Source of the DNA: Gaertneriomyces semiglobifer
Lineage: Eukaryota > Chytridiomycota > Chytridiomycetes > Spizellomycetales > Spizellomycetaceae
Assembly (NCBI GenBank): GCA_025558075.1
Contig: JAHLKF010000010.1
Span: 1-64,000 of the forward strand
Reading direction: 5' to 3'
Length of the DNA: 64,000 nt
Within the stretch, counting starts at the first letter, position 1. The number at the start of each line of letters is the position of its first letter. A program made the position numbers and the translations under genes. Below are positions 20,501 to 29,421 of this stretch, in pieces. The notes beneath the pieces are model-generated. The model did no database searches and was not told the DNA's origin. It worked only from the letters and a program-made list of their open reading frames with translations.

Positions 20501-20648
20501 TCCTGTGTAGAGCTTCGCCGGTGAGAGGTGTGGTACCGTGCTCTTCTTGAGAGTTGGAAACCTGCTGGGCAACCACAAAGGGATAACGTCGAGAAAACTC
20601 GACCGAGTACGAACGAGGGGGAATCGCTCCAGAGCGCAGACGGGCCAT
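17493..20648 (-). CDS. Large protein with GIY-YIG nuclease signature, 1051 aa
   Basis: A single uninterrupted frame, ATG at 20648. Around residues 166-265 the GIY-YIG pattern can be followed: GTIQL, then HIRYVGK, an Arg in HQRFIED, a Glu in RDDRERAIIAYF and an Asn in LLNQQSGG. These correspond to the catalytic Tyr, Arg, Glu and Asn of the fold. The remaining 780 residues are unrecognised. They include a middle section with IPHLHPGYDKYGQQ, a basic RSKERMLRG segment and an Arg-rich tail. In the known family the domain makes DNA breaks in homing endonucleases, UvrC and Penelope-like retroelements. No reverse transcriptase or integrase is present. Its place between inverted repeats suggests it may mobilise the unit. 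Absence of introns contrasts with most neighbours. Confidence 0.6.
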   Translation of the reverse strand: MARLRSGAIPPRSYSVEFSRRYPFVVAQQVSNSQEEHGTTPLTGEALHRNIHDVIINRMITDHLSVDRMVPALTAFLCQGLSRNGDRLRACALELMRNQLQVSDKDMINTLKLVESTEEPTSGSVEDGTELFYIRSWPITATDLAHIVATWEEDGITPPEAWNWLGTIQLATNPDTVFHIRYVGKCMAPTTPHQRFIEDSISRNSGMLPEFLTALEQHAPDSYAAGRTYEIQAARLPSFASPEVRDDRERAIIAYFDKRTLLNQQSGGFYASYVPSIADHVLFTNLGTSFFTSFAQTLEVAPDEMVRSIDGWITELELYAENHPAETGTALHPIPVGYMEMLKQQAMPYLCHGHVIGTILGKDITREDYFGCSSFFGGRSRAGHLVKDFLSRLEAYEKNQMRWDGTFETRTLSFIDVYPWLVHRNIAAILELVTMYLRITRPLVVLSMGQLPSSCAKANFIHTSGLPSQNYISQVGIPSIQTYADQDWLFDSAQTTPPAGFSFIMIPHLHPGYDKYGQQPVQLRRVYDLTWQLSIYILNQALILAGQAASSGTPGDHDTLVNALYHHCRYDDNMGNVPLKNLYKHLEGAKQDLQTYQQDLRAVRGHASIPEFTPQVRALMSERSKERMLRGQQAVGAGRSNERRQQVDGLWKMQLPDVMLHVPPNTTNRERVWKRWAMSLDEGMFYYASSLNRTQYLRPIAGLSQSVINAIRMFRPQGVAVDDDEWMNDRNLVDEALRAKSRHMASFLPDDFFTPERQRQRRVNALRGPLYEFHENLEGTQVVIQAKGTMVLRWRDVSTVPATDIVFLIQLPKAMVPLTKDDVRIVRFLANGIGLTDGTGNVITRPGYGSNQGVFSRNDFLFHAQSAALDRCWRANAPALQRRRSSVLSRILGTSNNNTTTAAPVPMAMPKGRGMIKQQHGPSHANRQLPINPNDAAALLRDFLNEEYAAGGTFNLADPSRAPGLASASLVSKFNQYLEDRHDHPYYLEWKVWFTPGPTYGRNVRHIVANLKFLRPGTTTESRQVRLPSSNRRRTYDYSEVDLAAPSPNAP

Positions 20649-20856
20649 GATAGATTGGTAAAGCGTATAAGTGTGCTGGTAAAGTATGGTTCGGTGAAAG
20701 ATTCCATGGGACCGAGAATAGAGGAGCCGTACCTGGCATCCATTGCGGCGGTTGATCTGTCAAAAGTATATGTAGGTGTCCGCCAGTTTGACAGATCAAA
20801 CAGGTTGCATATTTCTATTAAAGGCGCGGTCTTTTCGTGACACATCAAAGGACCTG

Positions 20857-20866
20857 TTATATATAA
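20857..20866. promoter_or_regulatory. TATA element upstream of the GIY-YIG gene
   Basis: ttatatataa, symmetrical, about 210 nt before the ATG at 20648. It could also drive a transcript to the right (20867-21147), where short frames exist without support. Confidence 0.35.
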
Positions 20867-21147
20867 TGTCATGGCTATGCACGGTATGTGAGGTTAGCTG
20901 TCAGGCAAGTGAGATACACGACGGTAATAGACGCCATGTGGACGGACACAGTCTTGAAAGGGATAAGAGCACAAGACGGAGCTGCGTGCGATGCGCCGAC
21001 GGGCTCGCCGACGAAGAAAGTCATCTGCCCATTCCTTGCTGGCGCAAGTTACCACTTCCCGCGGCGGCCGAGATCCAGCAACTCTTCTTTACAGATGTGT
21101 CATTGATGAACAGCTTCGAAATTCATGCAACATTCGCAGTGTGATTC

Positions 21148-21201
21148 GAGAGTGGTTAGATCTATAGAGCGTCTTGTGTTAAAGCAACAGTCGATGTTGA
21201 C
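21148..21201 (-). repeat. Right inverted repeat arm
   Basis: Inverted copy of 17104-17157. Immediately outside, 21209-21254 repeats the motif in degenerate form (gtgttaaagcaacggtcaat), and its gagcggatc junction resembles the left arm more than the right arm does. Confidence 0.85.
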
Positions 21202-21278
21202 TGGGGTTGAGCGGATCGTGTTAAAGCAACGGTCAATATTAGCAGAGAGTGGGGAACGCTGATCATTGAACACAACCA

Positions 21279-21360
21279 GTCGCTTTGGCGGAGTGGTTAA
21301 CGCGGTGGCCTGCTAAGCCATTTCCTTCTGGGAGCACAGGTTCGAATCCTGTAGGCGACG
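21279..21360 (+). tRNA. tRNA-Ser (GCT anticodon)
   Basis: Acceptor 5' GTCGCTT pairs with 3' AGGCGAC, with G as discriminator base. The anticodon loop reads CTGCTAA (anticodon GCT), followed by an extended variable arm typical of serine tRNAs. The T-arm is ACAGGTTCGAATCCTGT. No intron. It decodes AGC/AGT. Confidence 0.92.
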
Positions 21361-21690
21361 ATTTTATTTTCGCTTTTTCTTGTTCGAATTCTATAACTTT
21401 TCAGTCAACTGTTGCTCGACGGGATTCTCATTGTTCCCTCCCTACATACAACCGTCGGCGATCACGTCAACTGACATTGGATCAAAGGAGTACCTGTTTT
21501 GATCCGACCTGCCACGGCGGGTGTATGCATATGGCGCCCGCATCCTCCTAATGATTCCTTTCTTATATGTCCCTGTGAAGAAACAGGTCAACAACCGATC
21601 AACACCAGGCTTTGCCAGAAAGCATGCCCTTCACCGATGGCATCGTACTAGTCATCAATAATGCATCCGCCAGAATAACGGCGGTCTCTA

Positions 21691-22067
21691 CCGTTGGCGA
21701 CCTGTCATGAGACATTGGATCAAACCCAACAGCGCACTATCCCGCCCAGGATGCAACCTGACCAGAAGTCAGGTTACCTGTTACCTTAAAGCCATCTGCG
21801 ATGCCACTGATTGAGCTGCCTTGAGCCTGCCCCCTCCGCATACCGGAGGTGCTGTTTTCAACCACACGTCGCCCACATAGCAGCTGCAAGCATCAGCCGT
21901 TGGCGACCCGTCATGAGACATTGAGTCACACCCAAGAGCGCACCAGGATGCAAAACGCGACGAGAAGTCGAGGTTACCTGTTATCCCTAAAGGTCCTCTG
22001 CGATGCCACTGATTGAACTGCCTTGAGCCAGTCCCTCCCAATATCAGAGGTTCTGTTTCCAACTCTA
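21691..22067. repeat. Tandem duplication, about 206-bp period
   Basis: Copies start at 21692 and 21898 (cgttggcgacc(t/c)gtcatgagacattg) and share ...tctgcgatgccactgattga(g/a)ctgccttgag. A more distant third relative may begin near 21450. It lies between the tRNA-Ser gene and an ORF remnant, with no coding support inside. Confidence 0.75.
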
Positions 22068-22409
22068 CTGCTGCCACGGGGACCCCGCACTGGCGTTGAA
22101 CGCGCGCGGACTGGTTCGGACGACAACGACGACGCCCAGCAGGCAAATATAGAAAAGAGAAGGTGTTCCCTTATTCTAAAGAGGAAACTCCGCTGCCTTT
22201 TGAGAGTTCAATCGTTTTGTTGAATCTGGATGTTTGGGTTGACGACGTTGTTACTGTTATTGTTCGGGACCCATTTCTGTTGCTTAGCGCTGAACAAAGA
22301 TGGATTCAATTTTCCGAGGTTCTTATCTGTAGCCTTGCAGAATTTTGTGCTCTGCTTCAGCGATACGGCAATGAATATACGCTTGCGGTAGCAGCATTGG
22401 AAGGGGTGA

Positions 22410-22940
22410 AAGTGGGCACGCAAACAGGGGAAATCGGAAGAATCTCAGTGTGGAGGCCTCCAATCAAGGGAGGTCGATCGCCTATGCAAGGAAACGAGAA
22501 GCGACACCATTGAAGGGAGACCAAGCAAGCGTCTTTTGGTGCCTTTCCAAGACGATTCGGGCACAAAGAGTTCGAGTGACGAAGAGGACGGTGGGAGGAT
22601 TACCTCTACCAGTGACGAACAGTGGACTGCGTACTATAAATACCACGTTGGATAAGACAACTTATCGTTGTCCAGTTTGAGCACCTCCCAATCAACGGAC
22701 GACAGCGGTGAAGAGAAAGCAACCCACGCCGAAGATGTCTTTGCTGGCCATGAGTTCACCGCTAAGCAACTCGACCGAGCATTCGATACCATTCTTCCTT
22801 CTGGGGAGGCCTTGGAAGAAAGAGTTGCCATTTTGACCACAGGGGACACGGAGAGCGAGACGCACGTTCTAGCACTTTGTGTGAGCAATCAACTCAATGC
22901 TGATTCTGCCTCCATAGCCTTCTCCATTCATGGGTTTTGA
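22410..22940 (+). pseudogene. ORF remnant of unknown family
   Basis: One frame has protein-like, acidic Ser/Asp/Glu-rich sequence across the interval (VPFQDDSGTKSSSDEEDGG; then HAEDVFAGHEFTAKQLDRAF) but is interrupted by a TAA at about 22650 with no plausible intron around it. No ATG is present at its start. It may be a gene fragment; the family is not recognised. Confidence 0.3.
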
Positions 22941-24401
22941 TTGTAGAAGAAAGTTTTGACCACATATTTAACGATAAAGATGCCAACCACATCTGCTGCT
23001 TCCATATGTGAAACGACGGCTGCTGTTCTTCAAGCAGCCTGACTGGCGCCGACGTTCCTATGCTATGTCATGGGATATCGTCCATACGCTAACTTCAAAT
23101 CTGAAGTTTGACAGGGCGTGCCCTGCCACAGGAGCTACACGAGTCACTTGTGACAACGGTCAGACAATGTTGGGTTTCTGCGGCTAACAGTGCTGGCTTC
23201 CGTTCACGGCGCGTCCCGTTTGTGTCGGATGTTGCCAAGCGTCGCGTTTTGCGGGGGCCCGGCCAATCTGCCCGCGATAGAGGTCTGGAGCAGCGGTACC
23301 TACCAAAACACACTGGATGATACCAGAGTGTTCAATGTATGGCCCTGTTCATTTTCGGAGCTGCCTTGAGGAGTGTGGCGACGGGAGCTCCCGCGGCCAG
23401 CCTGAGCGAGTGAGTGCCCAAGGGTTTACTACAGTTCAGTATCTCGCCCACCAGGAACTATGGAGGGTCGGCCGCCAAATGATGCTCTTGTCCCTGCGCA
23501 GTTCTGTAATAAAACGGTCTCAGACACCACATATTATACAGATTGTGCTCGAGACGGTGGGAACACCACTGGCCCGTCGACTCGATATCCTTAGGATATG
23601 GTTTCCAACGGTGTTTGCAGCTCTTACATCTTATTACGCGCGAGAAAACGAACTGGATCATCAGGGCTTTCTTCCGAATCCGGCTCCGCGTCGATGCCAC
23701 AGATCAAACTCAAAAATTAGAATTATGGAACGGAACAGCGCGCATTTCCATAAAAGCAAATTTGCGTGCTCGCCCGGCCGCAACGTCAATCAACGCAACA
23801 AACTTTGAGCCGTTCCACGCTCAATGCAGTGATCCCGATTCAGATCCTCCCAACCGCAACTCTCACCCAAGGATGTGTCTCTTCTGGCTCCTGGTCACCT
23901 ATATAAATAGATGCCGAAAGTTATATATAACATGTGCATACATGTGTATTCCTCGGAGTCACACACCCACGCATCCAAATGTGTGTGACGTTGGCACTTA
24001 TAGACAGACACCAACCCACAGGCCTGTCAAATTCAAAAACCTTGTCGGGCGGGCGGATCCATTGTGCGCGCGGGAGTCAGCGGCTGGTTGAAACACCCGC
24101 CCTTTTATCACACAATTAATCAATGGGCGCAAGACACACACATACACAGACACTTTGCGTCCGCAATAAGCAACCAGCGCCCCCGCACCCAATCCAAACA
24201 CAGCCAAACACAACAACAACACAGCCCCACTCACAAAATGGGCGCACCTAATTTAGGACGCACTCGTTCGGGCGTTGGACCCCGTTGTACTTGTGTCGAT
24301 CATCCCCATCCTTCTTCTTGCTCCTCCTTCTTCTGCTCCTTTCTTCTTCTGCTTCAAGCTGCTTTGCCTCTGCTTTAGGTTTTGTAGCAGGGTGCTTTGC
24401 A
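22941..24401. other. No convincing gene
   Basis: Open frames up to 180 codons exist on the + strand (23317-24091 region) but have no motif, no start context and no splice support. The interval 24200-24400 is CA- and pyrimidine-rich and probably belongs to the 5' region of the desaturase gene. Confidence 0.4.
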
Positions 24402-24437
24402 TAGATATATATATATATATTATATAGATATATATAA
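24402..24437. repeat. (TA)n-rich tract
   Basis: Alternating atatatat sequence just before the desaturase coding start; may act as a TATA region. Confidence 0.8.
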
Positions 24438-24449
24438 CACATCAATCGG

Positions 24450-26038
24450 ATGTGTCAGACCGATGTCGTCGCTCGCAAGCGGATCGCTGCTGAGAATGCT
24501 GCTCGCCGTACCGCCAAGAGGGAAGCTTGTATCTTAACTCGCGCTGACATCGACGAGCGTGGCGAAAAGGGCGACGTCCTTGTCATCATCGACCACAAGG
24601 TATATGACTTGACCAAGTTTCTCAAGGTCCATCCCGGTGGGGACCTTGCTATATTGCACATGAAGGGTGAGTTGGAATCCGTGCGCTAGTTTTCAATATT
24701 ATGGGCTTACGCCACATGTGTATGTAGGTAAAGACGCCACTGATGCAGTACTGGCGTACCATCCGGAAGAAACCATCAAGACGCGGATGCCCCACTATTG
24801 CATCGGTAGACTGGCTCCGGAAGATGTGATCATCAATGAAGCTTCTGAAGATTTCAGAAAATTGAATGCGCAGCTCAAAGAGCAGGGATTATACGACACA
24901 AATTACTGGTTCTACGCACGAGAAACGCTCAAGTTATTCTTGCTATGGGGCGCCATGGTGGCCTTGGTCGTGAAGGGACAGTGCAATATCGCATACGTTG
25001 CTTCTGCCTTGTGTGCTGCGACATTGTGGTAGGTATTTCATTCATCACTCAAAAACTTATAAGTATGCTAAACAGAATGTTTCGCAGGCACCAGTCTGCG
25101 TTCATCGCTCACGACGCTGGCCACTCGGGTATTACTCACGACTCCGCGACAGACATGCGCACCGGTATTTGCCTCGGCAACTTTCTCGGCGGACTCTCGC
25201 TGGGTTGGTGGAAACACTCCCACAATGTTCACCACATTCAGACAAACTCAACTCATCATGACCCGGATATTCAACTCATGCCTTTCTTTGCCATCACCAC
25301 AAAGTTTTTCGAGGATATCCACTCGACTTACTACAATCGCACCTTAGTCTTTGACGCACCCGCCAGATTTTTGGTTTCCATACAGCACTACCTGTACTAC
25401 ATTGTCCTGTGCTTTGGGCGATTCAACCTTCATGCTCTTTCCTGGACACACGTCCTCTCACCTCGTTGTATTCGTCACCGCACTCTGGAAATTGTGTGCA
25501 TGACGTTGCATTGGTGTTGGTTTCTCCCACTGCTTTCCTACATCCCCGAGTGGAAGTGGCGTATTGCCTATATCCTGATCAGTTATTGTTCGACCATGTT
25601 CTTACATTTACAAATCACGCTGAGCCACTATGGAATGCCTGTTGATGTCCATGAGGAAGAGACCTTTGCTGGAATGGCGTTGAGAACCACAATGGATGTA
25701 GAGTGCCCCGCTTGGATGGATTGGTTCCATGGAGGTTTGCAGGTAACTATCGCTTTAACTTTCGCTGTTGTTTCTTGGCTTCAGAGTCGTTAACAATTAT
25801 TCTTTGGTCGCAGTTTCAAGTAGAGCACCATCTTTTCCCCCGTCTTCCTCGCCACAATCTCCGCAAGACTCGCGCACTGGTCCGATCCTTTGCAAAGAAG
25901 CATGATCTCCCGTTTCACACCTACGGGTTTATTGAAGGGAATACTGTTGTTTTGAATACCCTAAGGACTGTGGCGCATCAGGTCAAGGCAGTGTGTCGCG
26001 TGGACCCCAAGTTGGCATGTGAGCACATGGGCGGATGA
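24450..26038 (+). CDS. Cytochrome b5-fused front-end desaturase, probably delta-8 sphingolipid type
   Basis: Exons 24450-24666, 24728-25028, 25088-25742 and 25814-26038 give 465 aa. An N-terminal cytochrome b5 domain has the haem motif HPGGD (about residue 61). The three histidine boxes of membrane desaturases follow: HDAGH (about 180), HNVHH (about 216) and QVEHH (about 394, with Gln replacing the first His as in all front-end enzymes). FHGGLQFQVEHHLFPRLPRH is close to fungal delta-8 sphingolipid desaturases; a delta-6 or delta-5 fatty-acyl enzyme is the alternative. It is an ER membrane enzyme using O2 and electrons from its b5 domain. The first in-frame ATG (24450) is used; an upstream exon beginning at the ATG at 24238 is possible. 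Confidence 0.82.
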
Positions 26039-26646
26039 AAAGAGGGTTAAATACTCTGGAGTGGAGAGAGATATCTGGCGAGGAGGGTTGGAGGGGTCGC
26101 ATTTCGGAGTTTGGGCAATTCACTCATGTCGTATCAGAGGATGTTCGCTGACGCATATTGTACAAGTGACACTTATTTATATAGAGATGTCTTGTATTTA
26201 CGTTGATCCCTGTGTTTTTGGCCACCAGCACTACAATTGCAATAGATGATTATATATATCGCACTTTCGCTGCATCCTGGAAACCTGGATGCAGACTTAC
26301 CATGCTCTGTCTTTCTATCATTTCAGATATCGTTCACGCTTGTGATTATCCAACTGTAACCACCCTCTTATTACTTCATAGAAAGGTCACACTTGCGATT
26401 ATAGACTGGGAACTCCACATGGTTTTCTGAGGAAGACATCCACCCTACATCAGCCTCACCAACGTCGCGAACGTGATAGCGAAGCCTCATCCACCAGATT
26501 GATAAACACCTACTACGGGTGATCTGTGCATGAAAAAAAAAAAACAAAAAAAACTGCCGGACAACAGCTGAAGCAAACTCCAATATTATAAAGTCCTAAA
26601 GAGTAGCTACATACTATTACAACATATTCAGTGAATTATACGTGGT
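26039..26646. other. Convergent intergenic region
   Basis: Holds the 3' flanks of the desaturase and AUR1 genes, including an A-rich run near 26530. No gene seen. Confidence 0.5.
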
Positions 26647-27823
26647 TTACCGCTCGTCAACGATTACAGAATCCAACTGCGCAAGTTCCGACCTTGCTGC
26701 GCGATCCTGACTGGCTGCTCGCCGGCTTTTTAATATGCTCTCGCACCATCCGCCGGCATCTGATGTCCTTGCCTTATCCGCCTCTCCTCCTTCCACATCC
26801 AATAGCCGGTACTCGCCATCCCCATTCAAAACCCATAGGCTCGGTCTTGTCAGGAATCGACGTGCAATGCCGTACGTAGCGGCGGCATATATACCGCCGA
26901 CGGTGAGGTCCACCATATAGTGATGACGTAGGTACATGGTCGCCCACCATTGCCAACACATATACACCATCATGACAGACCCAAGCTTTCGGTTAAAGTG
27001 CATGGCAAAGAACATGATCAATACGGCAAATGCGGAGTGGAGCGATGGCATCGCGCCGAAAACGAGTGGGGAGTTGTTGAATGCGCTCTTGTACATGTTT
27101 GTGCCGAAAAGGTCATCTACACGAGCAAGTCCTGCTGGGTCACCAGGCATAGAGTAATCTGCTGCTTTGAAGCCATTTTTGTCATTGTACCCTATAAGCG
27201 GAAAACGGATGTCAGTTCACAGTAAACAGGCGAGCCGATGTTCAGGCGGGTGCATACGTACATGGAGCAGCCGTTGGGAAAACAAGCTGAGTAAGAACAC
27301 CCAAGACATTTTGCACGCCAAACGCTTGAGCAAACACCACTCCTGACTGGATTCCAGCATACCACCAGAGCCACAAAACAAATAAAGCTGGCGAAAGGTA
27401 GTGTAGCACACCATATGGTAGAAAGGCAAGAACATCAGCCGCCGTGGATTGGAATTGGGCAACATCCCGTAACCCTCGTAGCACGAGTGGCACAAACACT
27501 ACTAATGCGGATATAGGTGACCCAGTGATTAACCATGTCGCGGAGACGAGGATTGCGCTGAAACAGAGCAACCCAAATGAATTTACGAATAGAAGCTCAT
27601 CGAGTGCTGGTAGCGTGTCAACCGAAATACTTGGACGCCATGTTGACGGGATAAATTGTGCGCCGACGAATAGAACGAGCCATAGCACGATTGGAAGGAC
27701 GGCGAAAAAGGTGCCCTTGATAAATCGGCATAGCGGAGAGCAGACAATGTCATCTGTAGAGTTGTGAGCGCATCCCCGTGTTGGAAAAAAACACAGTCGC
27801 CGAAAGACCGATGTGGCTGTCAT
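26647..27823 (-). CDS. AUR1: Inositol phosphorylceramide synthase catalytic subunit (Aur1-like)
   Basis: Exons 27823-27262 and 27191-26647 (intron 70 nt, GTACGT donor) give 368 aa. Several hydrophobic segments precede the lipid-phosphatase (PAP2-like) core: FGAMPSLHSAFA (about residue 232) and MYLRHHYMVDL (about 271), with the catalytic His residues of the family. The segments LPALDELLF, DVLAFLPYGVLHYLSP and the junction AAPWYNDKNGFKAADYSM also match Aur1. The enzyme transfers phosphoinositol from phosphatidylinositol to ceramide in the Golgi and is specific to fungi and some protists. The start is the ATG at 27823; the frame continues upstream, and an acceptor-like CTACAG at about 27760 leaves room for a different 5' exon. 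Confidence 0.85.
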
Positions 27824-29117
27824 TGGCTGTCCAGATGGTATGCTTTTTGATGGTGAAGCGGAGCGGGAGAACGGCGATTGCCACGGAGGCACACGTGACG
27901 GTAGTCGCAGAAAGCGATTGATGCGTGAAATGATGATGTCTAACAAGTACAAAAGACCCGTTCCGCAGGGGGGTATGCCTTAGCTTGGACGTGGTAGGCG
28001 GTGGGACGGGACGTCGGCGGCAGAACCTGGCCTTGGGAGCAAACGAGCTAGTAATCCGCACCCAAGACGACTGACAACTGTCGGGAAGCGTGTCGCCGAC
28101 GTTCGCGAAGTTGAGAAGCTACGGGCAACGAGAGCGTGACCGTTATGCCAAGGAGCGCGGTGGGTGGGTCTGTAGCGTTTGTACTGACGGAGCGGTCTTT
28201 TTTCCGCTTAACTTGCGGAAAGGCGACTGGTGACGGCGGAGGATAATAGATGACGAGACTTTGTGTGTTTTCAAAATCAGAAGGCCATTCAAGGATAGAA
28301 GGTCCAGGTGGATTGGGCCAGCAACGTTATGCGTCCTCCAGGTTAAAGTCGTCCAGTAATACGTACGGCGAAAGGGGCAAATGGGGCCTTGTTCCCCCTT
28401 TTTCTATTTAAATGCCCCGATGGTGTGGTGGTGGTGATGTGTCCAGTTGGGAATTCTCCAAAGGCAAAAGGGGCGACGACGACGAGGGGCTAATGTGAAA
28501 AACCGGGCGTGACTAATCCAGAAATTGTTTTCGATCTCGGTCGATTTCCCTCTGAAAATTGGCGATTTCCTTTGAAAATGTGTCGCGGGGGCGGTTGTGT
28601 CCGTGACGACGGAGTAGCGGCGGTGTTTGTGTGCAAGACTACAAGCGCATGCACATGCACTCGTACTACTGGTTACTCGTTACTCGTAGCGAAGCGATGG
28701 CCACTCGCATTCTCTCCATTTTATGTTCTGCTCATTTACTATGATTCCCATTCTATTCATCATTCATCACTTCGCTCTCTCCCTCCCAAATCCCATTATT
28801 CATTGATTATGGGGGAGTAGGGAGGTATATAAATAGGAATAAAACTGTTCCGAGTGTAGAAGGGCGTGTCCCAAAACCTCTCGCACACGCCCTTTTGCCC
28901 GCCCCTCGTCGCGGCCCCACCCTCATTCCTCGTCCCACGCGTATTTTGGGTTTGACTCTCGCAAAAAACTGCCCCGCCTTCTGTGCGGAAACTTCCCTGT
29001 CACTTCGCTAACGCGTTTTTGCTTCACTTCCGTGGAAATCTTTTGCTTCCTGGTCAAGGAGGCGGCTAATCTTCGTTTCCGCTTCCCACGGTTCCTAACA
29101 ATAGCTGAGCCAAAAAA
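27824..29117. other. AUR1 5' region and spacer
   Basis: Frames near 27750-28061 may include untranslated or alternative 5' exons of AUR1. The rest (28.1-29.1 kb) contains GT-rich and pyrimidine-rich stretches with no supported gene. Confidence 0.4.
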
Positions 29118-29189
29118 CGAGCTTACCAGGGATCGAACCTGGAATCTCCTGATCCGTAGTCAGGCGCCTTCCCATTTGGCCATAAGCCC
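29118..29189 (-). tRNA. tRNA-Arg (ACG anticodon)
   Basis: On the minus strand GGGCTTA pairs with TAAGCTC (one G-T pair). The anticodon stem-loop is CCTGA CTACGGA TCAGG (anticodon ACG), and the T-arm is CCAGGTTCGATCCCTGG. 72 nt, no intron. A34 is expected to be edited to inosine to read CGT/CGC/CGA codons. Confidence 0.93.
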
Positions 29190-29421
29190 TTTCTTGATAC
29201 CTTACAGTACAAGATAATACATATTGCGGAGTTAGGATCAGTGGACGCACCAAAGCACTTCGGCTGGGGAATGGTCTGCTGGAAGTGGACAAACAAAATA
29301 TATGCTGTGACTCGTTCGCTCGTTTCCATAAATTAAACGCACCGTACATATACACTTTCGCAATCACTAGGTCTCACTAGGACTCGCGGTACCATGTTCA
29401 TAACCAGGGGCGATTTTCCTA

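Larger units (their letters stand above)
17104..21201. mobile_element. Candidate single-gene element with 54-bp terminal inverted repeats
   Basis: The arms at 17104-17157 and 21148-21201 are inverted copies, identical at 50 of 54 positions, and enclose one 1051-aa intronless gene with a GIY-YIG nuclease signature. The right side carries an additional degenerate copy of part of the repeat (21209-21254). No obvious target-site duplication was found next to the arms. The tRNA-Ser gene starts 78 bp beyond the right arm. A transposon-like unit is the simplest reading, but a host gene flanked by a chance inverted duplication is not excluded. Confidence 0.5.

Noticed and set aside
20870..21144. Possible second gene rightward inside the inverted-repeat unit
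   Set aside because: Three overlapping frames are open, one Arg-rich, but none is favoured by motif or codon pattern.
22650..22680. Intron joining the two halves of the 22.4-22.9 kb remnant
   Set aside because: The only GT-AG interval is about 29 nt, too short, and splicing does not keep the frame.
23317..24091. Plus-strand open frames of 160-180 codons
   Set aside because: Arg/Ser/His-rich composition, no motif, no start context and competing frames on both strands; most likely chance.
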